Positions 1 to 8,737 of a stretch of DNA of 64,000 nt are shown here, piece by piece. A model generated the notes under the pieces. The model made no database searches. It saw nothing but the letters and a program-made list of their open reading frames with translations, and was not told the origin of the DNA. How positions within the stretch are numbered: position 1 is the stretch's first letter; every line of letters begins with the position of its first letter. This DNA comes from Caldilineales bacterium (GTDB lineage Bacteria; Chloroflexota; Anaerolineae; J102), in assembly GCA_019695115.1 (NCBI GenBank), contig JAIBAP010000033.1, positions 1-64,000 on the forward strand. Direction: 5' to 3'. Made by a program: the position numbers and the translations under genes.

Positions 1-370
1 AGCCTACTTTGATGCCAGGTGTCGACTGCTCGGCCGAGCCGGCGTTTGCGCCCCTGCCTGGATTATGTGAGTTCCGCCTACTTTAACTCATCTCCCTCTC
101 TTCGGGAAACTTTGACGCCCACCCCGCGGTGGCGCGACCAGGGTCTATCAAGTTGTAACCTGATCTGGGGAAGGGTCTGATCGAACGCGGCTGCATCTGT
201 CTCGAACCGCCTGTCTTGATGCAGCAGTTGGGAGTCCTGCCAGGCTAACCAGTCGCAGGTTCATGGCCCGCCCTGGGCGCAGCGAGATTACTGACTGCAC
301 AGCCCAAAAGCGCGAAAATCGGATGTTGATCGAGTAGTTTCCCCTCTCCAGTTCGCACCGGAGGTGTGAG
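1..370. other. Non-coding stretch at window edge
   Basis: I see no credible gene here. The phrase CTACTTT..GA occurs near positions 4 and 78, and ACTTTGACGCCC near 110, a loose echo without a clear tandem register. A strong Shine-Dalgarno (GGAGGTG, about 360-366) at the right edge serves the next gene. Open frames on the minus strand are antisense to that gene and lack domain character. Confidence 0.5.
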
Positions 371-727
371 ATGGATGCAAATTCCATTACTCCAGCAAGC
401 GCGCCCAAGCGACCGCAGTGGCAGCGCGTCTTCAGCCGACCCAGCACACGGCTCGGTTGGGAGGCTGTGGCGTTGGCGGCCGTGTTTGCGGTCCTTTTTG
501 TGGTCAATGCGGCCGTGCTGATGCCGACGCCGGACGTACTGGCCCGGGAACGAGCCTTTCGGATCGCCTATGGTGTGGCCATGCTGGCGTGTGGACTTAC
601 GGCCGGGCTTCTTGCCCTGGTCGCCGTGATCCGTCGCCATGAACGCTCCTGGCTCGTCGGCTTCACGCTGATTTTTGGCCTGATGCTGTTGGCCCTCATT
701 CTCGGCGAGTTCCTGATCCCGCACTGA
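371..727 (+). CDS. Small integral membrane protein, unknown function
   Basis: The 118-residue product has a short basic cytoplasmic N-terminus (about residues 1-27) followed by three hydrophobic segments at about 29-51, 66-88 and 94-115, so it is probably a three-span inner-membrane protein. The ATG at 371 is fixed by a strong Shine-Dalgarno (GGAGGTG, 5-11 nt upstream). I do not recognise a family and no catalytic motif is visible. It stands alone: the next gene is convergent and about 125 bp away. Codon use and GC match the neighbours. Confidence 0.7.
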   Translation: MDANSITPASAPKRPQWQRVFSRPSTRLGWEAVALAAVFAVLFVVNAAVLMPTPDVLARERAFRIAYGVAMLACGLTAGLLALVAVIRRHERSWLVGFTLIFGLMLLALILGEFLIPH

Positions 728-851
728 AACCCTGCTTCCGCCTGGTCGAATTTCGTTGCACACAAAGACCACAAAATGACCCCTGAGAAAGGACCTCCTG
801 TCCCCTTCCTGATCTTCGCGCCATCGCGTCAGCGATTCAGAAACTGAGAGG

Positions 852-2012
852 TCATGCTCCGAGTGGGTAGCGCCCCAATTCCTCCACTGCGTCCACCATG
901 GCCAGGATATTCTCGGCGGGCACATCGTTCATGAGCGTGTGCACCGAAGCCACCATATAGCCGCCGCCCGGCCCCAGGATGTTCATCACCCGCCGCACCT
1001 CCTGGCGCACCTCGTCGGGCGTGCCATAGGGCAGGACGCGATGGGTGTCGATGGCGCCGCAGAAGACCATGTTCTGGCCAAAACGCCGCTTCAACTCGGC
1101 CAGGTTCGACATCCGCCCGGCCGAAGTCTGCACGGGGTTGAGGATATCGATGCCCATCTCGATGAAGTCGGGGATCAGATCCATGACATCGCCATCGGTA
1201 TGAAACAGCACCTTGGCCTGCGTGCGCTCCTTGATGAAGGCGATGAACTCGGCGTGCAGCGGCCCCAGGTATTGGCGATACATCTTGGGCGAGATCATCA
1301 GCCCACTCTGCGTGCCCAGGTCATCGCCGATCTTGATGATGTCGATCAGGTCGCCGCACTCGGCCAGGAAGCTGCCCATCAATTCCTTGCAGAGGTCGGT
1401 CAGCTTGCGCAGCATGGCAAAGGCGAAGTCGCGGTTGTTGACCATGTGGATCATAAAGCGATCCAGCCCCTGCATGGCATGAGCGCGCTCGAAGGGGAAC
1501 AGCAGCCAGGGGGTGGCAACGAGGGCGTATTCGCCCTCGTCGCGCAGCTTCTGGGCCTGGGCGCGCACATGGGCCACGCGGCTGGGGTCGCTCATATCGG
1601 GCCAGCCGGGATACGCCTCGATCTCTTCGACGGTGGAGGCGTCGGCCAGGGGATGGACGCCGGGGAACCAGACATCGTCGGTCAGTTCGATCTGCCCGCT
1701 GCCCCAGGAATCGATGAAGGGCGAATGGGGCGGCCGCGCCCGGTTACGCGCCAGGATGTGCGCCGGTTCCAGGTCGAGCACCCCGCGCACATCGGTGTGC
1801 AGCCGCACCATCGTCGCCTCGTCCGGCGCGGCCGTGCCCAGTTCCGGCCAATCGTAGATGTAGTTGTCGGGGGCGTCGATGCCCAGCAGCGCCTTCAGGT
1901 CGCGATACGGCTTCATCTTCATGCCGGTGGCATTGCTGACGCCGATGCAGATGGGGACGCGGTCGGGTTCTTCGTGATGGATGGCGGCGAGGACGCGGTC
2001 GCGGGGTTTCAT
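852..2012 (-). CDS. URO-D superfamily protein (uroporphyrinogen decarboxylase / MtaA-like methyltransferase family)
   Basis: The 386-residue protein begins MKPRDRVLAAIHHEEPDRVP, the characteristic N-terminus of the URO-D/MtaA-CmuA superfamily, which uses a TIM barrel either to decarboxylate uroporphyrinogen or to move methyl groups between corrinoid proteins and thiols. An internal GDDLGTQ.GLMISP.MY segment and HTDGDV near residue 270 are further family marks. The degenerate uroporphyrinogen pocket and absence of heme genes nearby favour a MtaA/MtbA-like methyltransferase or unassigned role over HemE. Its ATG overlaps the stop of the upstream HicB-like gene by 4 bp (ATGA), so it is probably translationally coupled to the TA pair. 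Substrate unknown. Confidence 0.85.
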   Translation of the reverse strand: MKPRDRVLAAIHHEEPDRVPICIGVSNATGMKMKPYRDLKALLGIDAPDNYIYDWPELGTAAPDEATMVRLHTDVRGVLDLEPAHILARNRARPPHSPFIDSWGSGQIELTDDVWFPGVHPLADASTVEEIEAYPGWPDMSDPSRVAHVRAQAQKLRDEGEYALVATPWLLFPFERAHAMQGLDRFMIHMVNNRDFAFAMLRKLTDLCKELMGSFLAECGDLIDIIKIGDDLGTQSGLMISPKMYRQYLGPLHAEFIAFIKERTQAKVLFHTDGDVMDLIPDFIEMGIDILNPVQTSAGRMSNLAELKRRFGQNMVFCGAIDTHRVLPYGTPDEVRQEVRRVMNILGPGGGYMVASVHTLMNDVPAENILAMVDAVEELGRYPLGA

Positions 2013-2566
2013 GCTGGGGTCTCCTTGTCGGCGCCCATTTGATATGGGGCGGACGGCTCGTGTAGCGCCAAACTGGGAAGGGATGATAACGGTGTGGCTT
2101 CGCCCGCAGCATCCCAGGCCAGAGCAGAGCCATTCTCTAGTTTGTGCAACAGGCGCTCTACCCCAATGATCAAATCGGGCAGCTTGCGAAACCCGATCTC
2201 CGGCTGCACAGGCTCGGCCCTGCCAACGGCGCGCGCCAGAGCTGTATTGATGAATTGGTTGAGGCTGGCGCCTTCGCGCTCGGCGGCCAACGCCAGGTCG
2301 CGGTGCAGCGATTTGGGCACGCGCACCACGAACTTGCCGCTATAGTCTTCACCGAAACGGGGTTCAGGGATGGCCGCCCTATCTTCCAGCGCCACCTCCA
2401 GCCAGCCGCTCATGGCGTCCTGGATCATTTCGACTGCTTCAGCGGCGCTATCGCTTTCGGTCATGCAGCCTGGCAATTCCAACACGCGCGCGAACCAGGT
2501 GGCTTCGTCCTCGCGCGATAACAGAATAGTGTAGGGCAAAGAGAGATAGTAATCCAGGTTTTTCAT
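2009..2566 (-). CDS. hicB: HicB-family antitoxin with long C-terminal tail
   Basis: Residues about 8-55 match the HicB partial RNase H-like fold (LSREDEATWFARVLELPGC, then SAAEAVEMIQDAMSGWLE). Residues about 78-112 form a ribbon-helix-helix DNA-binding part (VPKSLHRDLALAAEREGASL, then NQFIN). HicB neutralises the HicA mRNA interferase and represses the operon. At 185 aa it is longer than typical HicB; the last 70 residues have no recognised motif and may have been captured from intergenic DNA. It follows hicA by 7 bp and overlaps the URO-D gene by 4 bp, giving a hicA-hicB-URO-D run. Confidence 0.85.
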   Translation of the reverse strand: MKNLDYYLSLPYTILLSREDEATWFARVLELPGCMTESDSAAEAVEMIQDAMSGWLEVALEDRAAIPEPRFGEDYSGKFVVRVPKSLHRDLALAAEREGASLNQFINTALARAVGRAEPVQPEIGFRKLPDLIIGVERLLHKLENGSALAWDAAGEATPLSSLPSLALHEPSAPYQMGADKETPA

Positions 2567-2573
2567 GGTCGGC

Positions 2574-2834
2574 CTAATCCATTACTTTGGCTGCAGAAAC
2601 ATCGAGTTCATCGAGGATGGCCAACACCTGCTTGACGTAGACTGCTTTCACAAACGGCCGCTTGAAGGGGACGGTGATTCGATGCCGACCGAACGAATAG
2701 ATGTAATGCAATGACCCGCTGTGCGGCTGGCGGCGTACAAAGCCATGGGCATCCAGCAACTTGTCGAGGTCTTCGAAGGTGACGCTTTGTGGATTGTTAC
2801 GAATCTTCAGTAGGAGTTTGTCGAACTTAGCCAT
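2574..2834 (-). CDS. hicA: HicA-family mRNA interferase toxin
   Basis: The 86-residue protein has the HicA double-stranded-RNA-binding-like fold. The conserved region GFVRRQPHSGSLHYIYSFGR, followed by HRITVPF and KAVYVKQVLAIL, corresponds to the family G-S-H-x-I/H catalytic segment; the His of GSLH is the expected catalytic residue. HicA cleaves mRNA independently of ribosomes. It is the first gene of the hicA-hicB pair, the usual order, and has its own sigma-70-type promoter just upstream. Confidence 0.85.
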   Translation of the reverse strand: MAKFDKLLLKIRNNPQSVTFEDLDKLLDAHGFVRRQPHSGSLHYIYSFGRHRITVPFKRPFVKAVYVKQVLAILDELDVSAAKVMD

Positions 2835-2846
2835 TCACACAGCAAG

Positions 2847-2875
2847 ACAGTACCATATTCGGTATCATCCGTCAA
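2847..2875 (-). promoter_or_regulatory. hicAB promoter with operator-like dyad
   Basis: On the minus strand TTGACG (2870-2875) and TACTGT (2847-2852) are separated by 17 bp, 12 nt upstream of the hicA ATG. The spacer holds a dyad (ATACC-n5-GGTA type), a plausible binding site for the RHH part of HicB and thus autoregulation. Confidence 0.55.
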
Positions 2876-2960
2876 TATCGGCACGTCAGGATCAAACGAT
2901 GGGCGCGCAGCAGCAACCGTGTCTTGCTGTCACAGGGCGCAGACGAAGCGGTTGGTTGGC

Positions 2961-4244
2961 TCAGTGATCCTTGCTATACGGCTTGCCATCGGCGGCGGGC
3001 GGGATGGCGCGCCCGATCAAGCCGGCCAGGGCGATCATGGTAGCGATGTAGGGCGCCATCAACAGGAACTGCGAGGGGATGGGCACTTTCAGAATCGACA
3101 GCTTGCCCTGCAACGATTCGGCAAAACCGAAGATGAGACTGGCGCCAAAGGCCCCGAACGGCAACCACTTGCCGAAGATCATGGCGGCCAGGGCAATGAA
3201 GCCGCGCCCGGCCGTCATCACCTCGTCGAAGCGTCCCACCGAACCGAGCGTGAAATAGGCGCCGCCGAATCCGGCCACCAGCCCGCCCAGGATGACGGCC
3301 AGATAGCGGGTGCGGAAGACATTGATGCCGAGCGTATCTGCTGCCCGTGGGTGCTCGCCCACCGCCCGCGTGCGCAACCCCCAGCGCGTGTAGAACAGAC
3401 CGATGTGGATGACGATGAGCAGGATGTACATCCCGAACAAGAAGATGTTGCCCTCGAAGAAGATCGGGCCGATGATGGGGATGTCGCCCAACACCGGCAG
3501 CTTGAAAGGCTTGAACGTTCCAGGGCTATTCAACTCTTGGAATACTTGCAGGAACTTGCTGGAAATGAAACTGGTGATCCCAACCGAAAAGATGTTGATC
3601 ACCGTGCCGCTGATGATCTGGTCGACCATGTAGTGGATGGAGAGCACGGCGTGGATGCCGGCCAACAAGCCGCCGGCCAGCATCGCCGCCATCAACCCCA
3701 CCCACAGGCTGTGGCTGACGCTACCCACCAGCGCCCCCACCATCGCCCCTGTGAGGAACATGCCCTCGATGGCGATATTGACCACCCCCGCCCGCTCGCA
3801 AAGCACGCCCGACAGGGCGCCGATCGTTAGCGGCACCGCCCGCTGCACCATCGCTTTCAGCATCCCCACCAGGTTGATCGACTGGTCGCGCGTGGCCCAA
3901 ACGAGAAAAGAAAAAATGAAGAAGAGGATGATCAACCCCAGCAGGACATTGGTCGCCCGGCCGAAGCCGCGCACCAACTCGTAGGCTCCCATGCTGACCG
4001 CCACCAGCGAGAGCAAGAGCACGGTCGTGTAGGAAGGCAGCACCCAGTCGGCCAGGCGCTGGTCGGCGGGCACCGGCCCCAGGTTGAGGCCGAAGCTGGA
4101 GACCAGCCCGGAATCGACGCCCGCTGCAAACAACCAATAGATCAACAAACCGATGGCAATGAAGACGGCGCCGTAGATGCGGTGCCGGCGCTCATAGGAC
4201 TTGATGGCCGCTGATTTCGTCGCTACTGCTGTGGTCGTTGTCAT
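2961..4244 (-). CDS. BMP-type nucleoside ABC transporter permease, second subunit
   Basis: The 427-residue protein belongs to the BPD_transp_2 permease family (NupQ/YufQ branch). About nine or ten hydrophobic segments are visible, with the family signature ALSGVLCERAGVVNIAIEGM around residues 160-180 and the EHPRAADTLGI coupling segment near 300. I place the start at the ATG at 4244, because it is preceded by AGGAG 7 nt upstream and because the 28 extra codons of the longer frame are encoded by a 22-bp tandem repeat. It is the last gene of the BMP transporter cluster. Family transporters import nucleosides; the substrate here is inferred. Confidence 0.9.
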   Translation of the reverse strand: MTTTTAVATKSAAIKSYERRHRIYGAVFIAIGLLIYWLFAAGVDSGLVSSFGLNLGPVPADQRLADWVLPSYTTVLLLSLVAVSMGAYELVRGFGRATNVLLGLIILFFIFSFLVWATRDQSINLVGMLKAMVQRAVPLTIGALSGVLCERAGVVNIAIEGMFLTGAMVGALVGSVSHSLWVGLMAAMLAGGLLAGIHAVLSIHYMVDQIISGTVINIFSVGITSFISSKFLQVFQELNSPGTFKPFKLPVLGDIPIIGPIFFEGNIFLFGMYILLIVIHIGLFYTRWGLRTRAVGEHPRAADTLGINVFRTRYLAVILGGLVAGFGGAYFTLGSVGRFDEVMTAGRGFIALAAMIFGKWLPFGAFGASLIFGFAESLQGKLSILKVPIPSQFLLMAPYIATMIALAGLIGRAIPPAADGKPYSKDH

Positions 4245-4280
4245 TCGTAAACTCCTTGCATGGTTGTTTTTTTCCGAACC

Positions 4281-4430
4281 GCACGCGTTAGCAAGCGGAC
4301 TCGCACGCGTTAGCAAGCGGACTCGCACGCGTTAGCAAGCGGACTCGCACGCGTTAGCAAGCGGACTCGCACGCGTTAGCAAGCGGACTCGCACGCGTTA
4401 GCAAGCGGACTCGCACGCGTTAGCAAGCGG
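4281..4430. repeat. 22-bp tandem repeat, about 6.8 copies
   Basis: The unit GCACGCGTTAGCAAGCGG plus ACTC starts at 4281, 4303, 4325, 4347, 4369, 4391 and 4413; the seventh copy lacks the last 4 bp. All copies appear identical. The unit contains ACGCGT and imperfect dyad arms (CGC..GCG). It fills the gap between the two permease genes, ending 3 bp from the stop of the upstream one. There are no spacers, so it is not CRISPR. Confidence 0.95.
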
Positions 4431-4433
4431 AGG

Positions 4434-5678
4434 CTACTTCCCCCATCCGCGCATGAACACCTCGCCCTGGCCTTCGCCGGTCGATCGCAGCCGGTAGATG
4501 GCCCGGATGATGGCCGGTGCGGCGATGAAGGCGATGATCAGGGCCTGGATCACGTCGATGATCTCGACCGGGATGCGGGCTACATTCTGCATCCGGGTGG
4601 CGCCGCTGCGGAGGGTGCCAAAGAGCAGCCCCGTCAGCACCACCCCCAGCGGGTGGCTTTTGCCAAGCAGGGCAATGGCGATGCCGTCGAAGCCGTAGCC
4701 AGAGGAAAACGCCAGCGCCAGATTGTGATTGACCCCCAACACCTCGTTGGCTCCCGCCAGCCCCGCCAGCGCGCCCGACAGACACATAGCGATGATGATG
4801 TTGCGGGTGATGCTCATGCCGGCGTAGCGGGCGGCGTCGGGGTTCTGCCCCACCGTCCGCACCTCGAAACCCCAGGTCGTCTTGAACAGGAACCAGTAGA
4901 CGAACAGCGCCATGCCTATCGCCACGAAAAAGCCTAAATGGAAGCGGATCGGGTCGGGGAAGAAACGAGGCAACTCGGCCGACTTTTCGATGAACGGGCT
5001 GACGGGATTGGCCGATTCGGGGCGCTTGAGTGGGCCTTTGTCGCTCAGAAGCCATTCGCTCAGCCGGAAGGCGATATAGTTCATCATGATCGTGTTGATG
5101 ACCTCATGCGCCCCGGTTTTGGCTTTGAGGATGGCAGGGATGAAGGCCCAGAAGGCGCCGCCGGCCGCGCCGGCCAGGATGGCGAGGGGGAGATGGATGA
5201 TGGTTGGCAGGCCTTTGACGGCAAAGCCCACCCACACGGCGCAGATGGCGCCGACATAGAGTTGTCCTTCGACGCCGATATTGAACAGGCCCGCCCGGAA
5301 TCCGACCGCCACCGCCAGCCCCGTCAGCAGGAGCGGGGTCGCCGTCACCAGGCTGTCGGTGATCGGGTAGAACGCTTTGGCAATGGCGGCGCCGTCGCCG
5401 CTGCCGATGGCGGCGACGATCTGCGAGATCGACCCGATCGACCCCTGGAACAGCGAGCCATAGGCCGTCGCCACCGCCCGCCACATCAGCGGGAAGGCGC
5501 CGGCAAAGTCCTCGCGCAGCGCCTTCAGCACCGCCAGATCGGTGAGGATGATGACCAGCGAGCCGAGCACCAGGGCGGTGAAGATCGACAGCAGCGGGAT
5601 GACGAGCGGCTGCAGGAGCCGTCGCCAGCGCGAGGGGGCGGCGGGTGCGGGTGGGTGTGGGGCAGCGAGTTGCGCCAT
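4434..5678 (-). CDS. BMP-type nucleoside ABC transporter permease, first subunit
   Basis: The 414-residue BPD_transp_2 family permease (NupP/YufP branch) has a hydrophobic segment near 25-50 and the family core FRAGLFNIGVEGQLYVGAI around residues 125-143, then EVINTIMMNYIA and VGQNPDAARYAGM. The ATG at 5678 is chosen because AGGAG lies 7 nt upstream and the longer frame runs into non-conserved sequence. It sits 52 bp downstream of the DarT-DarG gene and 189 bp upstream of the second permease, separated from it by the 22-bp repeat array. Confidence 0.9.
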   Translation of the reverse strand: MAQLAAPHPPAPAAPSRWRRLLQPLVIPLLSIFTALVLGSLVIILTDLAVLKALREDFAGAFPLMWRAVATAYGSLFQGSIGSISQIVAAIGSGDGAAIAKAFYPITDSLVTATPLLLTGLAVAVGFRAGLFNIGVEGQLYVGAICAVWVGFAVKGLPTIIHLPLAILAGAAGGAFWAFIPAILKAKTGAHEVINTIMMNYIAFRLSEWLLSDKGPLKRPESANPVSPFIEKSAELPRFFPDPIRFHLGFFVAIGMALFVYWFLFKTTWGFEVRTVGQNPDAARYAGMSITRNIIIAMCLSGALAGLAGANEVLGVNHNLALAFSSGYGFDGIAIALLGKSHPLGVVLTGLLFGTLRSGATRMQNVARIPVEIIDVIQALIIAFIAAPAIIRAIYRLRSTGEGQGEVFMRGWGK

Positions 5679-5730
5679 AGCATCACTCCTAAGGTGAACA
5701 CTTACCGAACTACAAGGAAAATGCCAGATG

Positions 5731-6900
5731 TTAGCTAAAAAGGTACTTATACGTAAGAAATTCGTTCTGTATCTCCTGTTCCAAGGGAAGGTGGATACTA
5801 ACCGGAACATCCAAATCAAGCATCTGGCACATGATGGGGCCAACATCTTCCCATTGGAGATTGCCCAGCCCACAACCCAGGGCCGGCATGGCCAGGGATT
5901 TGATGCCCAACGGCTGATAGTTCTCCTTCACCCAGACCAAACCCTGCCGGATGCCATCGATGTCAGAATTCTCTTTCCAGTGATTCTTGGTCGCAAAAAA
6001 CAAGAACCAGGTCTCTCGATTGGTGTGCGACAGGCTAAACGGTTGGTCCGCCAGTTGATGATCGAGTGAGGTCTCTCGTTGATAGAGATAAGGCTTTCCC
6101 ATCTTCAGAAGCCCATCACGACAAACTTGCTGATATTCGACATAGGCGTCAGGAAATTGATATTTGGCCCGTGAAGCCAGGCCTTTGCCCATCACACCGA
6201 CAGTATTCACACTGATCGTCAAAGTCTGTTTGCCGGAGAAAAACATATCGCCCTTGACCAGGTTGAGATTTGGAGTCAATCTATGCTCATAAGATGGAGC
6301 AAAAAACATGTTTGGCTCAGGAATAATTTCTAGTTCTCTTTCGCCAATCAGTGCACGGAGTTTTCGTTTCACAGTGTGATTGGCTACATAAATAGAGCTG
6401 ATCAATTGTGGCGGAATGAAATCTGGCGCCAACACCTCGGCCATGATTTTTCGTTTGGTTCCGGCCTCCTCGGTCCACCAGGTCGCATTGATAACGTCTC
6501 GCATTCCGGGTAATCGCTTGATACCTTCTTCGCGAGGCAAAATCTCAGAATTGTAACTCGCTGCATTTCCGGTAGTGATGTAAATATCTGGATTGTTTAG
6601 AATACTGGTCTGTACGGCAATCACAGCTATATCATCTGGTGATTTCTCTAGAAGCACGCGATAGAGCATGGGGTTACGCGGCTGAAAGTAGAGGTTCGCA
6701 AAACTCCATAACGACTTGCCATTTGGCGTCAATCTCTGATTCCTCCCAGAGACAATTGCCTTGTCGTAGATCGGCGTGTGCGCAATGCCATCCGCCTCGA
6801 TCTTGGCATGAGAGAGTATCCCATACCTCAAGATCGACGGAATATTGTCGATGTGCGTGATGTAATAAAGCTCGCGTAAACGCCGATTCTGCTTGTTCAT
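5731..6900 (-). CDS. DarT-DarG fusion: DNA ADP-ribosyltransferase toxin joined to macrodomain antitoxin
   Basis: Residues about 9-195 match the DarT (DUF4433) DNA ADP-ribosyltransferase: YYITHIDNIPSILRYGI (His16), NLYFQPRNPMLYRV (69-82) and KIMAEVLAPDFIPPQLI with Glu155, the likely catalytic Glu. Residues about 207-370 form a DarG-type macrodomain: LVKGDMF, SVNTVGVMGKGLASRAKYQF (230-249), MPALGCGLGNLQWEDV. DarT marks thymidine in single-stranded DNA and DarG removes it; normally they are two genes. The C-terminal DarT-binding domain of standard DarG is missing. The ORF starts 9 bp after the ATPase stop and ends 52 bp before the permease start, so it is embedded in the transporter operon. GC is visibly lower (near 50%), suggesting transfer. 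No clear Shine-Dalgarno. Confidence 0.85.
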   Translation of the reverse strand: MNKQNRRLRELYYITHIDNIPSILRYGILSHAKIEADGIAHTPIYDKAIVSGRNQRLTPNGKSLWSFANLYFQPRNPMLYRVLLEKSPDDIAVIAVQTSILNNPDIYITTGNAASYNSEILPREEGIKRLPGMRDVINATWWTEEAGTKRKIMAEVLAPDFIPPQLISSIYVANHTVKRKLRALIGERELEIIPEPNMFFAPSYEHRLTPNLNLVKGDMFFSGKQTLTISVNTVGVMGKGLASRAKYQFPDAYVEYQQVCRDGLLKMGKPYLYQRETSLDHQLADQPFSLSHTNRETWFLFFATKNHWKENSDIDGIRQGLVWVKENYQPLGIKSLAMPALGCGLGNLQWEDVGPIMCQMLDLDVPVSIHLPLEQEIQNEFLTYKYLFS

Positions 6901-6909
6901 AGCCAGATT

Positions 6910-8475
6910 CTAGAACACCGCTTCGGCTTCGTCCTCGGCCGGCTCCTCGATGGGGGCAATCTGATCGGGGCTGACGCCGGCCATGAGCAGGCCGAGATAT
7001 TCCTTCGTCACGTGCGGCGAATCGACGATGGCGATGATCTTGCCGCGATACATCACAGCAATGCGGTCCGACAGGGCCATGATCTCGTCCAGTTCGGTGG
7101 AGACGAGCAGCACGGCGCAGCCCGTGTCGCGCTTTTCGAGGATGCGCGAATGGATGTACTCGATCGAGCCGACATCCAGGCCACGGGTTGGTTGCGAGGC
7201 GATGAGCAGCTTGATCGGGCGCGAGAACTCGCGGGCGACGATCACCTTCTGCTGGTTGCCGCCCGAGAGCGAACTGGCCGGTGTGCCGATGCCGGGCGTC
7301 CGCACATCGAATTGCTTGACCAGATCGGTCGCCGCCTTGCCCACCTCGTCTTGCTGGATGACGACGCCCCTGGCGAAGGGCGGCAGATAATAGGTGTTCA
7401 GCACCATGTTATCGGCGATGGGATAGGAGAGCACCAGCCCATCCGCCTGGCGGTCTTCGGGCACATGCGCCACTCCGGTCTCGACCACCTTGCGTGGGGT
7501 GGCGCGGGTCGTATCCTTGCCATCGATAGAGATGGCGCCGCTCAGAGCCGAACGCAGCCCCGTCAACGCCTCGACGAATTCGGTCTGACCGTTGCCCTGC
7601 ACCCCCGCCACCCCCACCACCTCGCCCGCCCGCACCTCCAGCGTGACTTCATTGACGGCCAGGTTCTCGCGGTCGTCCAACACACTCAGGCGGTCGATCT
7701 TGAGCACCGTATCGCCGGGGACGCAGTGCGTCTTCTTGGCCTTGAGGCTCACATCGCGGCCTACCATCATCGACGCCAACTGCGGTTGCGTAGCGGCCTT
7801 GGGGTCGGCCTGCCCCACCACCTTGCCCAGCCGCAGCACGGTGATGCGGTCGGCCACTGCCAGCACCTCGCGCAGCTTGTGGGTGATGAAGATGATCGAT
7901 TTGCCCTGCGCCACCAGCGACTGCATCACCTTGAACAGTTCATCCGCCTCCTGCGGCGTCAACACCGCCGTCGGCTCATCCAGGATGAGGATGTCAGCGC
8001 TGCGATAGAGCAGCTTGATGATTTCGACCCGCTGCTGCACCCCCACTGGCAGATCTTTGATATAGCTGTTCGGGTCTACCGCCAGACCGAACTTCTCCGA
8101 AATCTCGCGGATGCGGGCAGCGGACTTGCGCCGATCTAGAAACACACCGCCCCGCAGAGACTCGACTCCCAACATCACATTCTCGGTCACGGTCAGCACC
8201 GGCACCAACATGAAATGCTGATGCACCATCCCCACCCCCGCGTCGATGGCGTCGTTGGGGCTGTGGACGGTCAACTTCTTGCCCTTGACGATGATCTCCC
8301 CCTCGTCCGGCTGATAGAGGCCGTAGAGGATGTTCATCAACGTGGATTTGCCGGCGCCATTCTCGCCGAGCAGGGCCAGGATCTCACCCTGATTCAACTC
8401 CAGGTCGATGTGATCGTTGGCCAACACGCCAGGAAAACGTTTGGTGATGCCGCGGAGTTGGAGGATAGGCGCCAT
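6910..8475 (-). CDS. BMP-type nucleoside ABC transporter, duplicated ATPase subunit
   Basis: The 521-residue protein carries two ABC ATPase modules in one chain, as in NupO/YufO and RbsA-like sugar importers. Module 1 has Walker A GENGAGKST (about 36-44), signature LPVGVQQRVEIIKLLYR and Walker B ILILDEPTAVLTP. Module 2 has the relaxed Walker A GVQGNGQTE, signature LSGGNQQKVIVAREF and LLIASQPTRGLDVG, i.e. a degenerate second Walker B, usual for this family. The ATG at 8475 begins MAPILQLRGITKRFPG, matching family N-termini; longer frames enter an octamer repeat. It powers import with the two downstream permeases. Confidence 0.92.
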   Translation of the reverse strand: MAPILQLRGITKRFPGVLANDHIDLELNQGEILALLGENGAGKSTLMNILYGLYQPDEGEIIVKGKKLTVHSPNDAIDAGVGMVHQHFMLVPVLTVTENVMLGVESLRGGVFLDRRKSAARIREISEKFGLAVDPNSYIKDLPVGVQQRVEIIKLLYRSADILILDEPTAVLTPQEADELFKVMQSLVAQGKSIIFITHKLREVLAVADRITVLRLGKVVGQADPKAATQPQLASMMVGRDVSLKAKKTHCVPGDTVLKIDRLSVLDDRENLAVNEVTLEVRAGEVVGVAGVQGNGQTEFVEALTGLRSALSGAISIDGKDTTRATPRKVVETGVAHVPEDRQADGLVLSYPIADNMVLNTYYLPPFARGVVIQQDEVGKAATDLVKQFDVRTPGIGTPASSLSGGNQQKVIVAREFSRPIKLLIASQPTRGLDVGSIEYIHSRILEKRDTGCAVLLVSTELDEIMALSDRIAVMYRGKIIAIVDSPHVTKEYLGLLMAGVSPDQIAPIEEPAEDEAEAVF

Positions 8476-8510
8476 AGCGAATCCTGTTCTGAGTGGGGTT
8501 TGGGAGGGGT

Positions 8511-8652
8511 GGTAGACAGGTATAGAAAGGGCAGGTAGACAAGTAGACAAGAAGTAAGTAGACAAGGTTCGGTCGCCGTCCCTCTGGCGACACAAGACCT
8601 GTCCCTGCGACCTTGTCTATTTATCAACCTGTCTACTTGTCTACTCTTTTAC
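8511..8652. repeat. Octamer array with inverted arms (GTAGACAR type)
   Basis: 8511-8567 contains GTAGACAG/GTAGACAA-like units; 8610-8652 contains the complementary form (CTTGTCTA, CTGTCTAC, TTGTCTAC). The arms can pair into a long imperfect hairpin lying between the BMP lipoprotein and ATPase genes. In the sense of the operon the purine-rich arm is 5' and the pyrimidine-rich arm leads to the ATPase start. Confidence 0.8.
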
Positions 8653-8690
8653 TCTCAGGCAAGTCTATCACAAAGGAGGCAAGAATGAAA

Positions 8691-8721
8691 CTGGCGGCCC
8701 AGGGAATCTCTGGGCCGCCAG
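8691..8721 (-). terminator. Strong GC hairpin, 12-bp perfect arms
   Basis: CTGGCGGCCCAG (8691-8702) pairs with CTGGGCCGCCAG (8710-8721) around a 7-nt loop. It lies downstream of the BMP lipoprotein gene and before the ATPase. Without a long U tract it may act as a partial terminator or mRNA-stabilising hairpin. Confidence 0.6.
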
Positions 8722-8737
8722 CTTGGTAGTTCAGTGT

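Noticed and set aside
4281-4430. CRISPR array
   Set aside because: Direct 22-bp repeats are contiguous with no spacers, and no cas genes are present.
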